A stretch of 15,099 nucleotides of DNA from positions 1 to 15,099 of the forward strand of contig DHDH01000022.1 of assembly GCA_002399235.1 (NCBI GenBank). The letters run 5' to 3'. A model generated the notes under the pieces. The model did no database searches. It was not told where the DNA came from and saw only the letters and a list, made by a program, of their open reading frames with translations. Position numbers and translations under genes: made by a program. The stretch's first letter is position 1; each line of letters begins with the position of its first letter. This document shows, one piece after another, positions 14,191 through 15,099 of the stretch. Origin of the DNA: Firmicutes bacterium UBA4881 (lineage in GTDB: Bacteria > Bacillota > DTU065).

Positions 14191-14640
14191 CTACATTTTC
14201 TTTGAGTTCTTATCGCATTCTTGACAATAACCAAAAAACCGTAAGCAATGATCAGCGATCCGAAAACCTGCTTTTTGAGCAATTACCTCTTCTAAATCAT
14301 CTAGCAGATCATCTTTAAACTCAGTAATTTTGCCACATTGCAAGCAAATAAGATGGTGATGATAATGTTCGGAATTTTGAGGATCTATCTCATAACGTCC
14401 TATACCATCTCCTGAATCAAACTTTCTTAATATGTTCATTTCAACAAATAATTCAAGGGTCCGGTAAATAGTAGCAAGACTTATATCATCACTTTTTGCT
14501 TTAACAATTTCATAAACTTGATCTGCTGTATAATGTTGTCCACCTAAATTTAGCATAACCTCTAAAACAACTTGCCGTTGCGGGGTCAAACGCAAACCTT
14601 TTTCATGTAGCGCTGTTTTCAAAGTTTCTTCAAAATTCAT
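14191..14640 (-). CDS. fur: Fur-family metal-dependent repressor, probably iron-sensing
   Basis: A 149-residue cytoplasmic DNA-binding protein with an N-terminal winged helix (LRLTPQRQVVLEVM, then the recognition helix SLATIYRTLELF) and a C-terminal dimerisation domain. The structural zinc pairs Cys99/Cys102 (LICLQCGK) and Cys139/Cys142 (YCQECD) are intact. Regulatory-metal ligands include His36, His94 and His96. Position 107, where the peroxide sensor PerR has Asp104, is Glu; position 84 is Glu rather than Asp; and the recognition helix reads YRTL rather than PerR's YNNL. All three favour Fur over PerR. The start at 14640 has AGGGGTGG 5 bases upstream. The gene begins 38 bases after the rnpB terminator, so it has its own promoter or is read through from rnpB. 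No terminator is seen before the IS3 end. Confidence 0.93.
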   Translation of the reverse strand: MNFEETLKTALHEKGLRLTPQRQVVLEVMLNLGGQHYTADQVYEIVKAKSDDISLATIYRTLELFVEMNILRKFDSGDGIGRYEIDPQNSEHYHHHLICLQCGKITEFKDDLLDDLEEVIAQKAGFRIADHCLRFFGYCQECDKNSKKM

Positions 14641-14678
14641 CTAAACCACCCCTACAGTTGTTTCAGTTTTAAAACAAA

Positions 14679-14701
14679 CGGCGTTGCCACAGGCAACGCC
14701 G
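14679..14701 (-). terminator. Terminator of rnpB
   Basis: CGGCGTTGCC (14679-14688) pairs perfectly with GGCAACGCCG (14692-14701) around a three-base loop. On the minus strand the hairpin is followed by TTTGTTTT. It lies 7 bases past the RNA 3' end. Confidence 0.9.
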
Positions 14702-14708
14702 TACGTTG

Positions 14709-15052
14709 ACAACCAACCCTGTAAGCCGGGTTCTGTACCCTTTTGGGGCGATGATCATCTGTCTTGACTGCTAGTTACCTAGCAGCTCTAGCGACCTAAC
14801 CCGAGAGTAAGGCGGGCCACCTCGTTTCTCTCCTATTCGGTCTTGCTCCGGATGGGGTTTACCAAGCCGTTTGGTCACCCAAACGCTGGTGCGCTCTTAC
14901 CGCACCTTTTCACCCTTACCTGTATAACAGGCGGTTTGTTCTCTGTGGCACTTTCCTTGAGGTCACCCTCACTGGGCGTTACCCAGCATCCTTGCCCTTT
15001 GGAGCCCGGACTTTCCTCACCACCAAGTGGTGCGATCATCTAGGTTGGTTGT
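14709..15052 (-). ncRNA. rnpB: RNase P RNA, catalytic subunit
   Basis: This RNA cleaves the 5' leader from tRNA precursors together with the RnpA protein. The minus-strand sequence holds the universally conserved 5' P4 segment GAGGAAAGTCCGGGCTCC (complement near 15001-15018) and the 3' ACAGAACCCGGCTTACAGG region near 14719-14737. The P1 helix is perfect: GGTTGGTTGT at the 3' end (complement of 14709-14718) pairs with ACAACCAACC at the 5' end (complement of 15043-15052), which sets both ends and gives about 344 nt, a usual length. The size suggests the common bacterial type A, but I have not folded it in full. A short plus-strand frame inside it (14843-15043) is a shadow. Confidence 0.96.
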
Positions 15053-15064
15053 TTTACCGTAATA

Positions 15065-15093
15065 ACTTTAACACTATTAATAAGCTCTGTCAA
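15065..15093 (-). promoter_or_regulatory. rnpB promoter
   Basis: A perfect -35 box TTGACA (15088-15093) and a -10 box TAAAGT (15065-15070) are separated by exactly 17 bases on the minus strand, placing transcription start a few bases before the rnpB P1 helix. Confidence 0.8.
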
Positions 15094-15099
15094 CTTATG

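Noticed and set aside
14843..15043. 66-codon plus-strand frame
   Set aside because: It lies wholly inside rnpB on the opposite strand, whose RNA motifs explain the sequence.
1..15099. CRISPR arrays, tRNA genes, toxin-antitoxin or defence gene clusters
   Set aside because: I saw no regularly spaced repeats, no tRNA T-arm and acceptor pairing, and no proteins of such systems.

Overview
The window looks like a low-GC, strictly anaerobic member of the Bacillota (Clostridia/Peptococcia-like). The reasons are the A+T-rich sequence, Gram-positive-style strong ribosome binding sites, a one-iron superoxide reductase beside a rubredoxin-reductase-type flavoprotein, a ROK glucokinase with the CxCGxxGCxE zinc motif, a Fur repressor, a bacterial RNase P RNA, and remnants of transposons typical of anaerobic Firmicutes. 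A species cannot be named from the sequence alone.

Layout. Positions 1-4540 are a graveyard of mobile DNA. It holds an IS1634-type transposase cut by the left window edge (1-904), an approximately 130-nt imperfect palindrome (1035-1164), an intact CPBP intramembrane protease gene (1211-2056), a decayed tyrosine recombinase fragment (2308-2514) fused to a second broken IS1634-type transposase (2490-3123), about 1 kb of eroded DNA (3199-4229), and the N-terminus of a DUF772-type transposase (4254-4540). Positions 4541-11882 are mostly housekeeping: dapF, then a divergent pair of superoxide reductase (minus) and NAD(P)H/FAD rubredoxin-reductase-like enzyme (plus), then a minus-strand MATE exporter followed by an RluA-type pseudouridine synthase, and a secreted two-module carbohydrate-binding-like protein interrupted by an in-frame TGA. 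Positions 11883-15099 hold the glucokinase, a degenerate IS3-family element with matched terminal repeats (12859-14151), fur, and rnpB with its promoter and terminator.

How the genes fit together. The superoxide reductase and the flavoprotein probably form an oxygen-defence pair, with the flavoprotein supplying electrons through a rubredoxin that is not in this window. The nearby regulator has Fur-type rather than PerR-type metal and DNA-contact residues. The secreted two-module protein resembles the N-terminal half of large sugar ABC-transporter binding proteins but lacks the binding domain and permeases, so it is probably a relic. The IS3 element sits between the convergent glcK and fur genes, and its internal hairpin now appears to be the terminator for glcK.

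I did not find a convincing new biological system. The items most worth a second look are the palindrome at 1035-1164, the in-frame TGA at 11495-11497, the hairpin between ribosome binding site and start codon at 6105-6119, and the recombinase/transposase junction near 2500.
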